A stretch of DNA of 26,531 bases, taken from assembly GCA_012965485.1 (NCBI GenBank), contig DTSF01000228.1:1-26531 (forward strand), read 5' to 3'. This document shows, one piece after another, positions 8,502 through 17,124 of this stretch; position 1 is the stretch's first letter, and every line of letters begins with the position of its first letter. The position numbers and the translations under genes were made by a program. The notes beneath the pieces are model-generated. The model did not search any database, was not told where the DNA came from, and was given only the letters and a program-made list of their open reading frames with translations. Source of the stretch: Dehalococcoidia bacterium. GTDB lineage: Bacteria; Chloroflexota; Dehalococcoidia; SAR202; UBA826.

Positions 8502-8876
8502 TTACCCTTTAGAAATTATCGCCCTCTTATGAACCGCTTTGCCTACAGTATTACCATTGTGGCTTACCTGAATATCATAAGTAAGGCGACCCTTTTCTCT
8601 ATCAATTTCAGTTAAGGATGTGCATATTTCTACCGTTTCTCCAACGTCTGTCCGTGCAACATGCCGAAGAGCATCAACCGCGTAACCCACAGTGGAGGTA
8701 TCTTCATCTAAGAGATGATCTGATTGCTTGATGCATGCACCCTCCATCAGACCCAACATTGCCGGAGTAGACAGTACATCATCACCCTTATTCCCAGTTC
8801 TATTAGTAGTCATTTCAGTAGTAATCTGCACATCGATACGTCCTGACTGACCAATTTCAAGGTTGCTTGTATTCAT
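8502..8876 (-). CDS. Hotdog-fold thioesterase of the FlK (fluoroacetyl-CoA thioesterase) family
   Basis: The 124-residue hotdog protein aligns with fluoroacetyl-CoA thioesterase FlK: Thr37, Glu45 and His72 occupy the places of the FlK catalytic Thr42, Glu50 and His76, with near-identical spacing. Supporting segments are VLSTPAMLGLMEGAC, TVGYAVDALRHVARTDVG and a C-terminal strand with KAVHKRAII. The Phe36 gate of FlK corresponds to Gly31 here, so fluoroacetyl selectivity is not implied. The likely role is hydrolysis of a short or unusual acyl-CoA thioester in the cytoplasm. AGGAG precedes the ATG. It is the first gene of a two-gene minus-strand unit with the alcohol dehydrogenase and shares a 136-base divergent region with the haloalkane dehalogenase. 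Confidence 0.85.
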   Translation of the reverse strand: MNTSNLEIGQSGRIDVQITTEMTTNRTGNKGDDVLSTPAMLGLMEGACIKQSDHLLDEDTSTVGYAVDALRHVARTDVGETVEICTSLTEIDREKGRLTYDIQVSHNGNTVGKAVHKRAIISKG

Positions 8877-8906
8877 AGTTTTCTCCTGTTAGTGAATATA
8901 AACGCG

Positions 8907-8912
8907 ATTATA
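8907..8912 (-). promoter_or_regulatory. Perfect -10 box for the thioesterase-dehydrogenase unit
   Basis: Read on the minus strand this is TATAAT, 30 bases before the thioesterase ATG, which puts the start of transcription near 8900 and leaves room for the AGGAG site. No good -35 box is seen 16-18 bases upstream, where the sequence is pyrimidine-rich, so an activator may be needed. Confidence 0.5.
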
Positions 8913-8945
8913 CCTAAGGGGGAAGAAAGAATGTTTAGGTGCATT

Positions 8946-8975
8946 TTGATAAGATCGAGGAACTGGTGTCAATAT
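8946..8975 (+). promoter_or_regulatory. Weak promoter candidate for the haloalkane dehalogenase
   Basis: TTGATA (8946-8951) is followed after 17-18 bases by TCAATA/CAATAT. The -35 box is good and the -10 is poor. It would place a start site about 30 bases before the dehalogenase ATG at 9013, in the region shared with the divergent minus-strand unit. Confidence 0.3.
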
Positions 8976-9012
8976 TTATCTACGGGGAACCCAAACTCCA
9001 AACTGAGGAAAA

Positions 9013-9900
9013 ATGATAACTACAGGTAATTATTTTAGAGAGCAGTATCCCAAAAAATTTATGGGTATCGATGGTAAATCTATGGCCTATATAGAGGAAG
9101 GAATAGGAGATCCAATAGTTTTTATCCATGGAAATCCAACGTCTTCATACCTTTGGAGAAATATAATCCCACATGTTGGTCATCTAGGAAGGGTCATAGC
9201 ACCCGACCTTATAGGGATGGGTGACTCAGATAAATTGGACAACACCGGACCTGCTAATTACAAATTCGAAGAGCACTGCAAATACCTATACAAACTATTT
9301 GAAAATTTAGACCTTAGCAACGTTCATTTTGTAATCCATGACTGGGGCTCAGCTCTCGGGTTTTACTGGACCCAGCTCAACCCAAAAAGAGTCAAAAGCA
9401 TCACCTACATGGAAGCTATAACTGGCCCTATAGAAAGTTGGCAGGATTGGCCTGAGGTGGCAAGGAATATTTTCCGAGCTTTCAGGTCCGATGCTGGGGA
9501 AGAACTAATACTGGAGAAAAACATATTTGTTGAAAGGATACTTGCAGGAGATGGAAAGCTTTCAGAAGAGGACTTAGAAATTTATTTGGCACCCTATAAG
9601 ATACCAGGGGAGGACAGACGCCCTACCCTTACCTGGCCCCGGGAAATACCTATTGCTGGAGAGCCTGATTATATGGTCGCAATAGCTGAATCATATGCCG
9701 AATTCCTAAGTAAAAGTGACATACCCAAACTCTTCATAAATGCGGACCCCGGGTCAATACTGGTTGGTAACCAGAGAGAAAAGGTTCGATTGTGGAATAA
9801 TCAACGAGAAGTCACAGTCAAAGGCGGGCATTTCGTCCAGGAAATATCCCCAGATGATATCGGCGGTCATCTAGCAGATTTCATAGCAAGTTTTAAATAG
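9013..9900 (+). CDS. dhaA: Haloalkane dehalogenase, LinB/DhaA subfamily (HLD-II)
   Basis: A 295-residue alpha/beta hydrolase with the full haloalkane dehalogenase active site of subfamily II: Asn41 (HGNPTSS) and Trp111 for halide binding, nucleophile Asp110 (HDWGSALG), acid Glu134 (YMEAI) and base His273 (GGHFVQE). LinB has N38, D108, W109, E132 and H272. The cap-domain stretch also follows LinB closely, for example FRAFRSDAGEEL, RRPTLTWPREIPIAG and IPKLFINADPG. The reaction is hydrolytic replacement of a halogen on a carbon chain by OH, giving an alcohol and halide, cofactor-free in the cytoplasm. GAGG sits five bases before the ATG. There is no signal peptide. It ends three bases from a convergent MFS gene. 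The substrate range cannot be read from sequence, but the catalytic residues are intact. Confidence 0.93.
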   Translation: MITTGNYFREQYPKKFMGIDGKSMAYIEEGIGDPIVFIHGNPTSSYLWRNIIPHVGHLGRVIAPDLIGMGDSDKLDNTGPANYKFEEHCKYLYKLFENLDLSNVHFVIHDWGSALGFYWTQLNPKRVKSITYMEAITGPIESWQDWPEVARNIFRAFRSDAGEELILEKNIFVERILAGDGKLSEEDLEIYLAPYKIPGEDRRPTLTWPREIPIAGEPDYMVAIAESYAEFLSKSDIPKLFINADPGSILVGNQREKVRLWNNQREVTVKGGHFVQEISPDDIGGHLADFIASFK

Positions 9901-9903
9901 CAC

Positions 9904-11133
9904 CTACTTTTGAGTAATCTTTATGCCTACTGATGCTGAAAATATCACAGATCCTACTAAGGCCAGTAAAAAGGTTGTGCCAATAAGACTATCGATTCCC
10001 CATGCATCTGAAATAAATCCAGACACCCCTGGTGCAATAGCAAATCCGCAAATATAGCCAACACCCACAACTGCCGATATAAATCCGAAATTAGACTCAC
10101 CCAAAAGCCTGGCTGTTATGACTGGTTTCACCAGGTTCATTATTCCAAATGACCCTCCTTGGACTACCACGAACAATCCAAGAAGGAGAGGGTTCATTTC
10201 AGAGTAGTAAAGCAAGACCCCTGCGCAAACCAATAACACACAACTGAACAAAGCGACTCCGATAATCTCTAATTCTCTTTTGAGATATTTTTCTATCGCC
10301 AGCAACCCAATGCGCCCCCCAACTTGCATTGGTCCCATTGCAGAAGCCATCAAAATAGCCGAGGTAGAGGAAACTCCCCTACTTTCAAACAAAGGAAGTA
10401 CCTGACTAATTAACATTATGTGATTTAGAGCGAAAACGGCGAACAGAATGCTTAAACTCCAAAAAATAGGCTTCCTCATTAATGATCGGAAGAAAGTGTT
10501 TGAACTTTTTGGTTCAGAAAAACCCTCTGTTGTTGATAGATTTGCCTTTGTATCCACATATATTCCAATCCAGAAGAGTGGCGCTGCCAAGAAACACAGT
10601 AGAAAACCAAACACATAAAAACTAGTTTCCCAATTGAAAACACTAGAAATCGATGCGGACAATATGAAACTGAAGCTTATCGAAAAGCCTGCAAAAAGGG
10701 TAACCATCACAATAGGTTCTTTTGCTTTGGAAGAGTAATGTCTAGTAAGAATAGCAAAACAAGGGTCATAGAGGCAGGCCCCCATCGCAATGCCCACCAC
10801 AGCCCACAGGATATAAAATTCCTCTAGCGATCCGACCATAGGAATAAACAAAAGACAAACTCCCCCCAGCGCCACCCCTCCCGACATCAATTCTCGACCA
10901 AAACCTTTGTCAATTAGTTTCCCAGACCCTATCCCCGTAATCGCAGACACAATCAAGGCGATCATAAGTCCCATAGAAAGTTGGGATACGCTCCACCCAA
11001 AATGCAATTTCCAACGTATCAGAGAAGCAGGAAAGAGATAAAAAAGACCCGCCCATGCGAGGGTTTCACCTACTGAAATAGCCCAAAGTCTGGGGTTGGA
11101 CCACACACCTGATTTATTTTGATCCTGAAGCAT
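9904..11133 (-). CDS. Major facilitator superfamily transporter (OFA/monocarboxylate-like)
   Basis: This 409-residue protein has twelve likely membrane segments in two halves separated by a polar loop around residues 190-215 (DTKANLSTTEGFSEPKSSN). The N-half carries ITGIGSGKLIDKGFGRELM, an MFS motif-A region, and LYDPCFAILTRHY. The C-half contains MGPMQVGGRIGL and a Gly-rich helix. The pattern resembles oxalate/formate antiporter and monocarboxylate-type carriers, which move organic acids by proton or anion exchange. The ATG has only a weak ribosome binding site. It is transcribed divergently from the amidase operon with about 100 bases between starts, so it may supply that pathway's substrate. 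Direction of transport is unknown. Confidence 0.87.
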   Translation of the reverse strand: MLQDQNKSGVWSNPRLWAISVGETLAWAGLFYLFPASLIRWKLHFGWSVSQLSMGLMIALIVSAITGIGSGKLIDKGFGRELMSGGVALGGVCLLFIPMVGSLEEFYILWAVVGIAMGACLYDPCFAILTRHYSSKAKEPIVMVTLFAGFSISFSFILSASISSVFNWETSFYVFGFLLCFLAAPLFWIGIYVDTKANLSTTEGFSEPKSSNTFFRSLMRKPIFWSLSILFAVFALNHIMLISQVLPLFESRGVSSTSAILMASAMGPMQVGGRIGLLAIEKYLKRELEIIGVALFSCVLLVCAGVLLYYSEMNPLLLGLFVVVQGGSFGIMNLVKPVITARLLGESNFGFISAVVGVGYICGFAIAPGVSGFISDAWGIDSLIGTTFLLALVGSVIFSASVGIKITQK

Positions 11134-11234
11134 AAAAAGACGCCTATTTAGAGATGCCTCAAATATATCACTGGAGAGATACCTTATTGGAGGCTAGTGA
11201 TATTATTCGCGATATCAAAGGAAGGAGTAATAAA

Positions 11235-12626
11235 ATGAATGACCTAATTTATGCATCAGTAAACAGCATAGCAACTGAAATCAAACAGAAGAATGTGTCC
11301 TGCTTAGAAGTTACAGAGATGCATTTGAAGCGCATCGAGGCCGTAAACCCTGTACTTAACGCCGTCGTTCAAATCTGCTCTGAAAGAGCCATCGCTGAAG
11401 CAAAAGCTGCAGACAAGAAAATCTCAAATCAGGAAAAGATTGGCCCCTTGCATGGAGTCCCTATGACACTTAAAGATTCATTGGATACTGAAGAGGTCAT
11501 ATCGACTGGTGGAACCAAAGGACGGGTCAACTTCATACCGGAAAATGACGCAACAGTCACCTCCAGATTAAGAAAAGCGGGGGCCATTCTATTGGGTAAA
11601 ACAAATACCCCAGAATTTACACTGGCGGGAGAAACGGACAATCTAGTGTATGGACGCACCAACAACCCTTATAACCCAACTAGAATTCCTGGAGGCTCAA
11701 GCGGGGGAGCCGCCGCCATTATAGCTTCTGGGGGTTCACCGCTAGACATAGGAAGTGACACTGGTGGCAGCATAAGAATGCCTTCACATTTTTGTGGAAT
11801 AACTGGTATAAAACCCAATAGTGGCCGAATACCAAGAACGGGCCACATTGTGAACCACACTATGGGAGCATTGGATTCTTTGACTCAAAATGGACCTATG
11901 GCCCGATACGTGGAAGACTTGATACTAACTTTACCTATCCTTTGCGGACCAGACGGGGTAGACCCTGCCATTATCGGAATGCCTTTAAGAGACCCTTATA
12001 AGGTTAGGGTTCAAAATCTAAGAGTAGCCTTCTATACAGATAACGGTATTCACCAGCCGTCTCAAGAAATACAAAATACTGTAAGAAGTGCTGCTAAAGC
12101 CCTAGAGGATATAGGCCTTACAGTTGAAGAGGCTCGTCCAAAGGCATTGCAAATGACCCCCGAAATCAATAATTCACTTAATGGTGGTGACGGAAGAGCA
12201 TGGGTAAAGCGATTGATTGATTCTGCCAATACGAAAGAGGTATCTCCATTTCTTCAAAAGCGTTTAAGCAGCGCCAGCCCTATATCCACAGCTGAATTCA
12301 CAGCTAACCTAGAGATGTTAGATAAGTACCGGAGTGACATGTTGTTTTTCATGAAGGATTATGACGCTATAATCAGTCCCACAGCTCCTTTTACTGCCTG
12401 TGGTCACGGTGAGACCTTCAGCGACAAAAATAAAAACGCCTTTGCATACACACAGGCCTACAATATGACTGGATGGCCCGGAACAGTGGTCAGGTATGGA
12501 GAGACTGAGGATAATTTACCAATCGGGGTGCAAATCGTCGCCAGACCATGGAGAGAAGATGTTTCTCTCGCAGTAGCCCTAGAACTTGAAAAAATTTCAG
12601 GAGGATGGAAAAAACCTAACATCTAA
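11235..12626 (+). CDS. Amidase (amidase-signature family)
   Basis: The start is placed at ATG 11235 because GAAGGAG (11220-11226) precedes it at eight bases; the frame is open back to an ATG at 11154, but those 27 codons do not look like amidase sequence. The 463-residue product has the Ser-cisSer-Lys triad of the family: Lys80 (TLKDS), cis-Ser155 in PGGSSGG, and nucleophile Ser179 (DTGGSIRMP). It hydrolyses a carboxamide or small ester to the acid and ammonia or amine in the cytoplasm. Typical family length is 450-500. It begins a tightly packed plus-strand run with an enolase-superfamily protein, a CoA transferase and an aldolase, so it may release the acid on which those enzymes act. Confidence 0.93.
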   Translation: MNDLIYASVNSIATEIKQKNVSCLEVTEMHLKRIEAVNPVLNAVVQICSERAIAEAKAADKKISNQEKIGPLHGVPMTLKDSLDTEEVISTGGTKGRVNFIPENDATVTSRLRKAGAILLGKTNTPEFTLAGETDNLVYGRTNNPYNPTRIPGGSSGGAAAIIASGGSPLDIGSDTGGSIRMPSHFCGITGIKPNSGRIPRTGHIVNHTMGALDSLTQNGPMARYVEDLILTLPILCGPDGVDPAIIGMPLRDPYKVRVQNLRVAFYTDNGIHQPSQEIQNTVRSAAKALEDIGLTVEEARPKALQMTPEINNSLNGGDGRAWVKRLIDSANTKEVSPFLQKRLSSASPISTAEFTANLEMLDKYRSDMLFFMKDYDAIISPTAPFTACGHGETFSDKNKNAFAYTQAYNMTGWPGTVVRYGETEDNLPIGVQIVARPWREDVSLAVALELEKISGGWKKPNI

Positions 12627-12673
12627 ATTCCGGTTGGTTAACAGCAAGAAATAAAAGAAAAGAGGGTAAAATA

Positions 12674-13846
12674 ATGAAAGAATCACCTGTTATCACAAAA
12701 ATAGAAGCTGTTCATTACTCTCACACATTGAATGAAGTAGGTAGAGACTACAACACCTTTAACATGGTGTATGAACCAGGAGGAACATCCAAACAATCGG
12801 GATCCCTAGTGAGAATTCATACTGATCAAGGTTTAATTGGAGAGTACCCTGACGTTAACGATCCAACCTTAGCTGAAATAAAAATATTGGGTTCCTATCT
12901 CATTGGCAAAAATGCCCTCGCACGTGAACCGATATATAACGATTTGAAAAGAGGGTCTCGGCATTGGGCAATGTTGGGCATGGGAATTATCGATATTTGC
13001 CTGTGGGATATAGCAGGAAAATTTTATGAGGAGCCTTTGTTCCGTTTGTTAGGAGGCGAACTGCAGCCACTAAAAGCTTACGCTTCCACCTTGCATGGCG
13101 ATGAAAATGGTGGTCTAACAACACCTCAAGATTTCGAAGATTTCGCACGAGAATGTTTGGAAATAGGCTACCAGGCATTTAAGGTGCATGGGTGGGGACT
13201 GGCACGAGAAAACATCACTCGAGAAGTCGAAAATGTTCTAAACCTTGGAAACAAATTCGAAGGAAAGCTTGACCTGCTTATTGACCCCGCCTGCGAAATA
13301 AGGAATTTTGGTGATGCGCTAAAACTTGGTAGAGCCTGTGACGAGGCTAAATTTTTCTGGTGGGAAGATCCATTCCAGGATAATGGGGTATCCCAGTTTG
13401 CTCATAGAAAGCTGAGACAATTAGTGAAAACTCCATTATTGCAGACTGAGCACATAAGGTTACTTGAACAACATGTGGATTTCATCGTAGCCGATGCTAC
13501 GGATTATGTACGCTCTGGGGCTCATGAAGATGGGGGAGTTACTGGGGCCATGAAAATCGCCCATGCCTCGGAAGGATTCGGCCTTGATATGGAACTCCAC
13601 GGCCCTGGCCCAGTGCACAGACACATAATGTCATCAATAAGAAATACCAATTTTTATGAACTTGGTCTGGTTCATCCGAATGTTCCAACCACAAAGGCTC
13701 CTGTATATTTGGATTATAGTGATGACCTTGACGCCATAGATGAAAACGGGAATGTATATGCCCCTCAAGGCCCTGGTGTTGGTGTGAATCTGAATTGGGA
13801 ATGGATTAATTTCCACAAAACAGGCGAAGAAACTATAGCTGAATAA
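12674..13846 (+). CDS. Enolase-superfamily (mandelate racemase/muconate lactonizing type) protein
   Basis: The 390-residue protein has the enolase-superfamily architecture. Metal ligands are Asp204 (LLIDPA), Glu231 (WWEDPF) and Glu259 (LLQTEH). The strand-2 base motif is Lys170-Val-His172 rather than the common Lys-x-Lys. After the third ligand there is an insertion (about 274-286, DATDYVRSGAHED) before GGVTGAMK, and His309 in MELHGPGP takes the place of the usual C-terminal catalytic His. The capping-domain segment WAMLGMGIIDICLWDIAGK is typical. The likely reaction is dehydration or racemisation of an alpha-hydroxy acid after proton abstraction next to the carboxylate. AGAGGGT precedes the ATG. 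It lies between amidase and CoA transferase. I cannot assign a substrate; it differs clearly from the rhamnonate-dehydratase-like protein at 4901. Confidence 0.88.
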   Translation: MKESPVITKIEAVHYSHTLNEVGRDYNTFNMVYEPGGTSKQSGSLVRIHTDQGLIGEYPDVNDPTLAEIKILGSYLIGKNALAREPIYNDLKRGSRHWAMLGMGIIDICLWDIAGKFYEEPLFRLLGGELQPLKAYASTLHGDENGGLTTPQDFEDFARECLEIGYQAFKVHGWGLARENITREVENVLNLGNKFEGKLDLLIDPACEIRNFGDALKLGRACDEAKFFWWEDPFQDNGVSQFAHRKLRQLVKTPLLQTEHIRLLEQHVDFIVADATDYVRSGAHEDGGVTGAMKIAHASEGFGLDMELHGPGPVHRHIMSSIRNTNFYELGLVHPNVPTTKAPVYLDYSDDLDAIDENGNVYAPQGPGVGVNLNWEWINFHKTGEETIAE

Positions 13847-13882
13847 AAATATAATTCTTGGAATTAGGAGGGAAATACCCAT

Positions 13883-15094
13883 ATGAGTAACGCCGAAGGA
13901 GCCTTATCGGGAGTACGGGTAGTGACTTGTTCTACTGCACAGGCAGGCACAGTTCCTTACATGTTAATGGCAGATTTAGGGGCCGAAGTTATAAAAGTTG
14001 AAGTACCCGGAAACGGGGATGGATCGAGGCGTGCAGGCGAAATTAAGAATGGTGTAAGTTCGTTTTTCGAAACTAATAACAGAGGTGTAAAAAGCCTCAC
14101 TCTTAATTTGAAGGCACCGGAAGGAAAACAAATCTTATATGAATTAGTCAAAAGGGCCGATGTTTTCGGGCAAAACTTTAGACCGGGCGCTGCTGAACGG
14201 AACGGATTCGGATATGAAGAACTGAGAAAGATTAACCCCAAACTGGTTTATGCTTCTATATCTGCTTATGGATTGGAAGGTCCTGATGCTAATTTGCCAG
14301 GTACAGATGCGGTTGGTCAGGCTCTATCCGGAGTAACAGAGGCCTTCTCAATACCAGGAAAGCCAATGCGAACTGGGGTGGCCTCAGTCGCAGACGAGAC
14401 TACAGCAATTTTAACTTTTGGAGGCATTTTAGCCGCCTTGATTCATGCTAGGGAAACCGGACAAGGTCAAAGGGTAGACACTTCCCTCGTAGGAAGCGCC
14501 TTTCGGCTTATGGGTTGGACTATGGCCACAACGATGTGGAAAAACCAGGCTCCCATCACTGGGGCCCGCATAAATGGTAGTCGGAATAGAGCCGGTATTG
14601 CAGCATGCTTCAACGATATCGACGGAAAACCCCTGGCAATCCAATTGGACGCTCGCCAGTGGCTTCCAGCTCTTGAAATCCTAGGATTCCACAATGAGAT
14701 GGATAAAAAAGGATTACTCGACCTAGGGATTGCCTTCGATTCTGAGGAGAATAAAAATGAAATACTGGACACTCTGTCAACCATGTTTTCAAAGGACACT
14801 CGAGAACACTGGGTAAGCATTCTAAGAGAAGCCGACATGGTAGCAGCCCCTGTAAACACTATGCTTGAGGCATCCAACGATCCAAATGTAGTTGCCAATG
14901 GCTACGTAAAGGAAATTTTTCATCCGAAAATCGGCGAGAACATCAAAATCCATGGCTCTCCCTGGAAATTTTCAGAAACTCCGAGTACACCTGGATTCGC
15001 TCCTGAATTAGGGGAACATAATGATGAAATACTATCTTCATTGGGTTACACCGATTCACAAATAGAGGAATTACAAAAAATTGAAGCTATTTAG
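13883..15094 (+). CDS. CaiB/BaiF-type (class III) CoA transferase
   Basis: The 403-residue protein is a class III CoA transferase. It opens with the family's Gly-Val-Arg-Val strand and LMADLGAEVIKVE (28-40), followed by NRGVKSLTLNLK (66-77). Asp142 in LPGTDAVGQALSG is the residue that forms the acyl anhydride and aspartyl-CoA intermediates. It has the common C-terminal region ending in LGEHNDEIL. The role is moving CoA from one acyl-CoA to a carboxylic acid acceptor without ATP, in the cytoplasm, probably as a dimer of interlocked chains. AGGAGGG gives strong translation initiation. In this operon it would activate an acid made by the preceding amidase or enolase-superfamily enzyme, or act on the product of the following aldolase. 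Racemase activity as in the alpha-methylacyl-CoA racemase branch is the main alternative. Confidence 0.92.
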   Translation: MSNAEGALSGVRVVTCSTAQAGTVPYMLMADLGAEVIKVEVPGNGDGSRRAGEIKNGVSSFFETNNRGVKSLTLNLKAPEGKQILYELVKRADVFGQNFRPGAAERNGFGYEELRKINPKLVYASISAYGLEGPDANLPGTDAVGQALSGVTEAFSIPGKPMRTGVASVADETTAILTFGGILAALIHARETGQGQRVDTSLVGSAFRLMGWTMATTMWKNQAPITGARINGSRNRAGIAACFNDIDGKPLAIQLDARQWLPALEILGFHNEMDKKGLLDLGIAFDSEENKNEILDTLSTMFSKDTREHWVSILREADMVAAPVNTMLEASNDPNVVANGYVKEIFHPKIGENIKIHGSPWKFSETPSTPGFAPELGEHNDEILSSLGYTDSQIEELQKIEAI

Positions 15095-15131
15095 CGATCA
15101 AAGAAAGTAGGAAAAAAGGCCCATAGAAACA

Positions 15132-15896
15132 ATGATAGAGATAAGAAAAAATAGAGCAAAACAAAAATTGGAAAATGGGGAAACTGTCATTGCAGTTTCA
15201 TGTACTGACACTGATATGGTGGATTTTCTGGGTTCAACTGGAACCGTAGATGTTATTTGGGTGGAAATGGAGCACGGTGAAGCCACCTGGTCACAAATTA
15301 GTGATATTACTAGAGCATGTGATCTGTGGGGAATGACTTCTTTGGTCAGAGTAAACAATAACGATCCATGGTTGGTCGGGAGGGCTTTAGATAGGGGTGC
15401 ACAAGCGGTAGTAGTGCCACATGTGAACACAAAAAAAGAAGCTGAAAGACTAGTACGTGGCGGCAAATATACCCCGGAAGGAAGCCGAGGAATGTTTACT
15501 TCTCGACAGGGATTAGGTGTGGAGAACTATATAACAAAAGCCAATGAGGAGATAATGCTCCTAGCTTTGATAGAAGATGTTGTAGCTATCGAAAATCTCC
15601 AAGAAATATTAACTGTTAAGGGCGTAGATTGTTTCATGGTTGTCCCTGGAGACCTTTCTCAGAGTATGGGGCCAGAGTACCTGGGTAAGCCAAGTCACCC
15701 AATTGTGGAAGAAGTCATAGAAAGTTCAATGAAGAAAATTGCCGCTGCTGGATATGCTACTGGTTCAACCGCTGGTGATAACAACATAGAAAGGTGGGTT
15801 TCCGCCGGTGGGCGCATGTTCTTGTGCAGTTTCCAAGGATACATAGAGAGCGGGCTAACCAATTTAAAAAGCAAAGCCAAAACGGCAGAATCCTAA
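15132..15896 (+). CDS. HpcH/HpaI-type class II aldolase
   Basis: The 254-residue protein matches HpcH/HpaI aldolases: His48 in VEMEHGEATW (base), Arg73 in LVRVN (pyruvate carboxylate), Glu148 in LIEDV and Asp174 in VPGDLSQSMG (metal ligands). Counterparts in Escherichia coli HpaI are H45, R70, E149 and D175. The reaction is retro-aldol cleavage of a 2-keto-3-deoxy or 4-hydroxy-2-keto acid to pyruvate and an aldehyde, with a divalent metal. RhmA, the 2-keto-3-deoxy-rhamnonate aldolase, is in the same family, which fits the enolase-superfamily proteins nearby. The ATG follows the CoA transferase by 37 bases with only a weak GAAAC-type leader; translation may be coupled. Confidence 0.9.
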   Translation: MIEIRKNRAKQKLENGETVIAVSCTDTDMVDFLGSTGTVDVIWVEMEHGEATWSQISDITRACDLWGMTSLVRVNNNDPWLVGRALDRGAQAVVVPHVNTKKEAERLVRGGKYTPEGSRGMFTSRQGLGVENYITKANEEIMLLALIEDVVAIENLQEILTVKGVDCFMVVPGDLSQSMGPEYLGKPSHPIVEEVIESSMKKIAAAGYATGSTAGDNNIERWVSAGGRMFLCSFQGYIESGLTNLKSKAKTAES

Positions 15897-15924
15897 ATAG
15901 GAACAGCCGTAAGGAAGGATTTAT

Positions 15925-17124
15925 ATGGCACACATGCGTTTTGGAGCTTTTTTGGCTCCACACCACCCGATAGGAGAAAACCCTACTTTGCAACTTCAAA
16001 ATGATCTTAAACTCGTCAGCCACCTTGATGAGCTTGGATATGATGAATTTTGGTGCGGAGAGCATCACTCGACTGGATGGGAGGTGATTGCTTCACCTGA
16101 GATATTCCTCGCTGCGGCCGCAGAACGAACCCAAAGAATCAAGCTAGGTACTGGGGTAATATCTCTCCCGTACCACCATCCGTTTATGGTAGCCCAAAGA
16201 CTGGTCCAACTCGATCACCAATCCAGAGGAAGATTGATTTTTGGTTCTGGACCGGGAGCATTACCTTCAGATGCACATACCTTGGGACTAGATCCCATGC
16301 TCTTGAGGGACAGACAAGATGAAGCAATGGGAGTAATTAGGAAATTATTCGAGGGTGAAGAGCGCTTCAGTTATGAGTCGGATTGGTTCAAACTCAGGGA
16401 TGCAAAGCTTCACCTCAAACCCCTTCAGAAAGACATGGAATTCGCCGTAGCCTCTCAAGTCAGTCCTTCAGGAATGACACTGGCAGGAAAACACCAGGCT
16501 GGGGTTTTATCTATTGGAGCGATGGTTGCCGAAGGAATGCGATCGTTACCAACACAGTGGAGTTTTGCTGAAGAATCTGCAGCAAAACATGGAAACAGCG
16601 TTGACCGAAGAAATTGGCGCATCGTAATGAACTGGCATGTAGCTGAAACTAGGAAAGAAGCTAGGTTGCAAGCAAAAGAAGGTCTTCTTAGACACAATAA
16701 TGATTACTCGGTAGCCACATTGAACCCTGATGAAGGAACTATTTACAAATCCCCGGATGATGCGGTCGACGGAATCGCATTCTCAGAAAGTAGCACCGCC
16801 GTTATTGGCACCCCTGACGATTTAATTGCCAAAATTAAGGAAATGATTTCGATCACTGGTGGTTTCGGCTGTGTTATCGGGTTTGCCCACGACTGGGCAA
16901 ACAGGGAAAACACTCTTAAAAGCTGGGACCTGGTCGCACGATACGTGATTCCCGAGATTAATGGCCTATTAGATGACTACCGTGAGTCACATGAATTTGT
17001 AACTAACAACCGAGAAACATGGGTTAGAGCGAGAGAAGCTGTAATGAACAAAATCGAATCTAATGAACGTTCTGCAGAAATAATGAAAACCCAGGGCTAT
17101 GAAGGTGAAAAATCTAAATCGTAG
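15925..17124 (+). CDS. LLM-class flavin-dependent oxidoreductase (bacterial luciferase-like)
   Basis: The 399-residue protein is a luciferase-like monooxygenase. It shows FGAFLAPHHPIGENP at the N-terminus, DEFWCGEHHSTGWE (about 41-54), the strand RIKLGTGVISLPYHHPFMVA (about 70-89) and the phosphate-binding GRLIFGSGPGALPSD, with STAVIGTPDDLIAKI later. This set is closest to the limonene-monooxygenase and alkanal-monooxygenase-like branch. Such enzymes use reduced FMN from a separate reductase and O2 to hydroxylate or do Baeyer-Villiger oxidation. No flavin reductase gene is adjacent. GGAAGG precedes the ATG, 28 bases after the aldolase stop, so it is probably the last gene of the amidase operon. 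After it comes the long non-coding gap. Confidence 0.9.
   Translation: MAHMRFGAFLAPHHPIGENPTLQLQNDLKLVSHLDELGYDEFWCGEHHSTGWEVIASPEIFLAAAAERTQRIKLGTGVISLPYHHPFMVAQRLVQLDHQSRGRLIFGSGPGALPSDAHTLGLDPMLLRDRQDEAMGVIRKLFEGEERFSYESDWFKLRDAKLHLKPLQKDMEFAVASQVSPSGMTLAGKHQAGVLSIGAMVAEGMRSLPTQWSFAEESAAKHGNSVDRRNWRIVMNWHVAETRKEARLQAKEGLLRHNNDYSVATLNPDEGTIYKSPDDAVDGIAFSESSTAVIGTPDDLIAKIKEMISITGGFGCVIGFAHDWANRENTLKSWDLVARYVIPEINGLLDDYRESHEFVTNNRETWVRAREAVMNKIESNERSAEIMKTQGYEGEKSKS

Noticed and set aside
14467..14898. 143-residue minus-strand ORF inside the CoA transferase gene
   Set aside because: Antisense to a gene with its catalytic Asp and family motifs intact.
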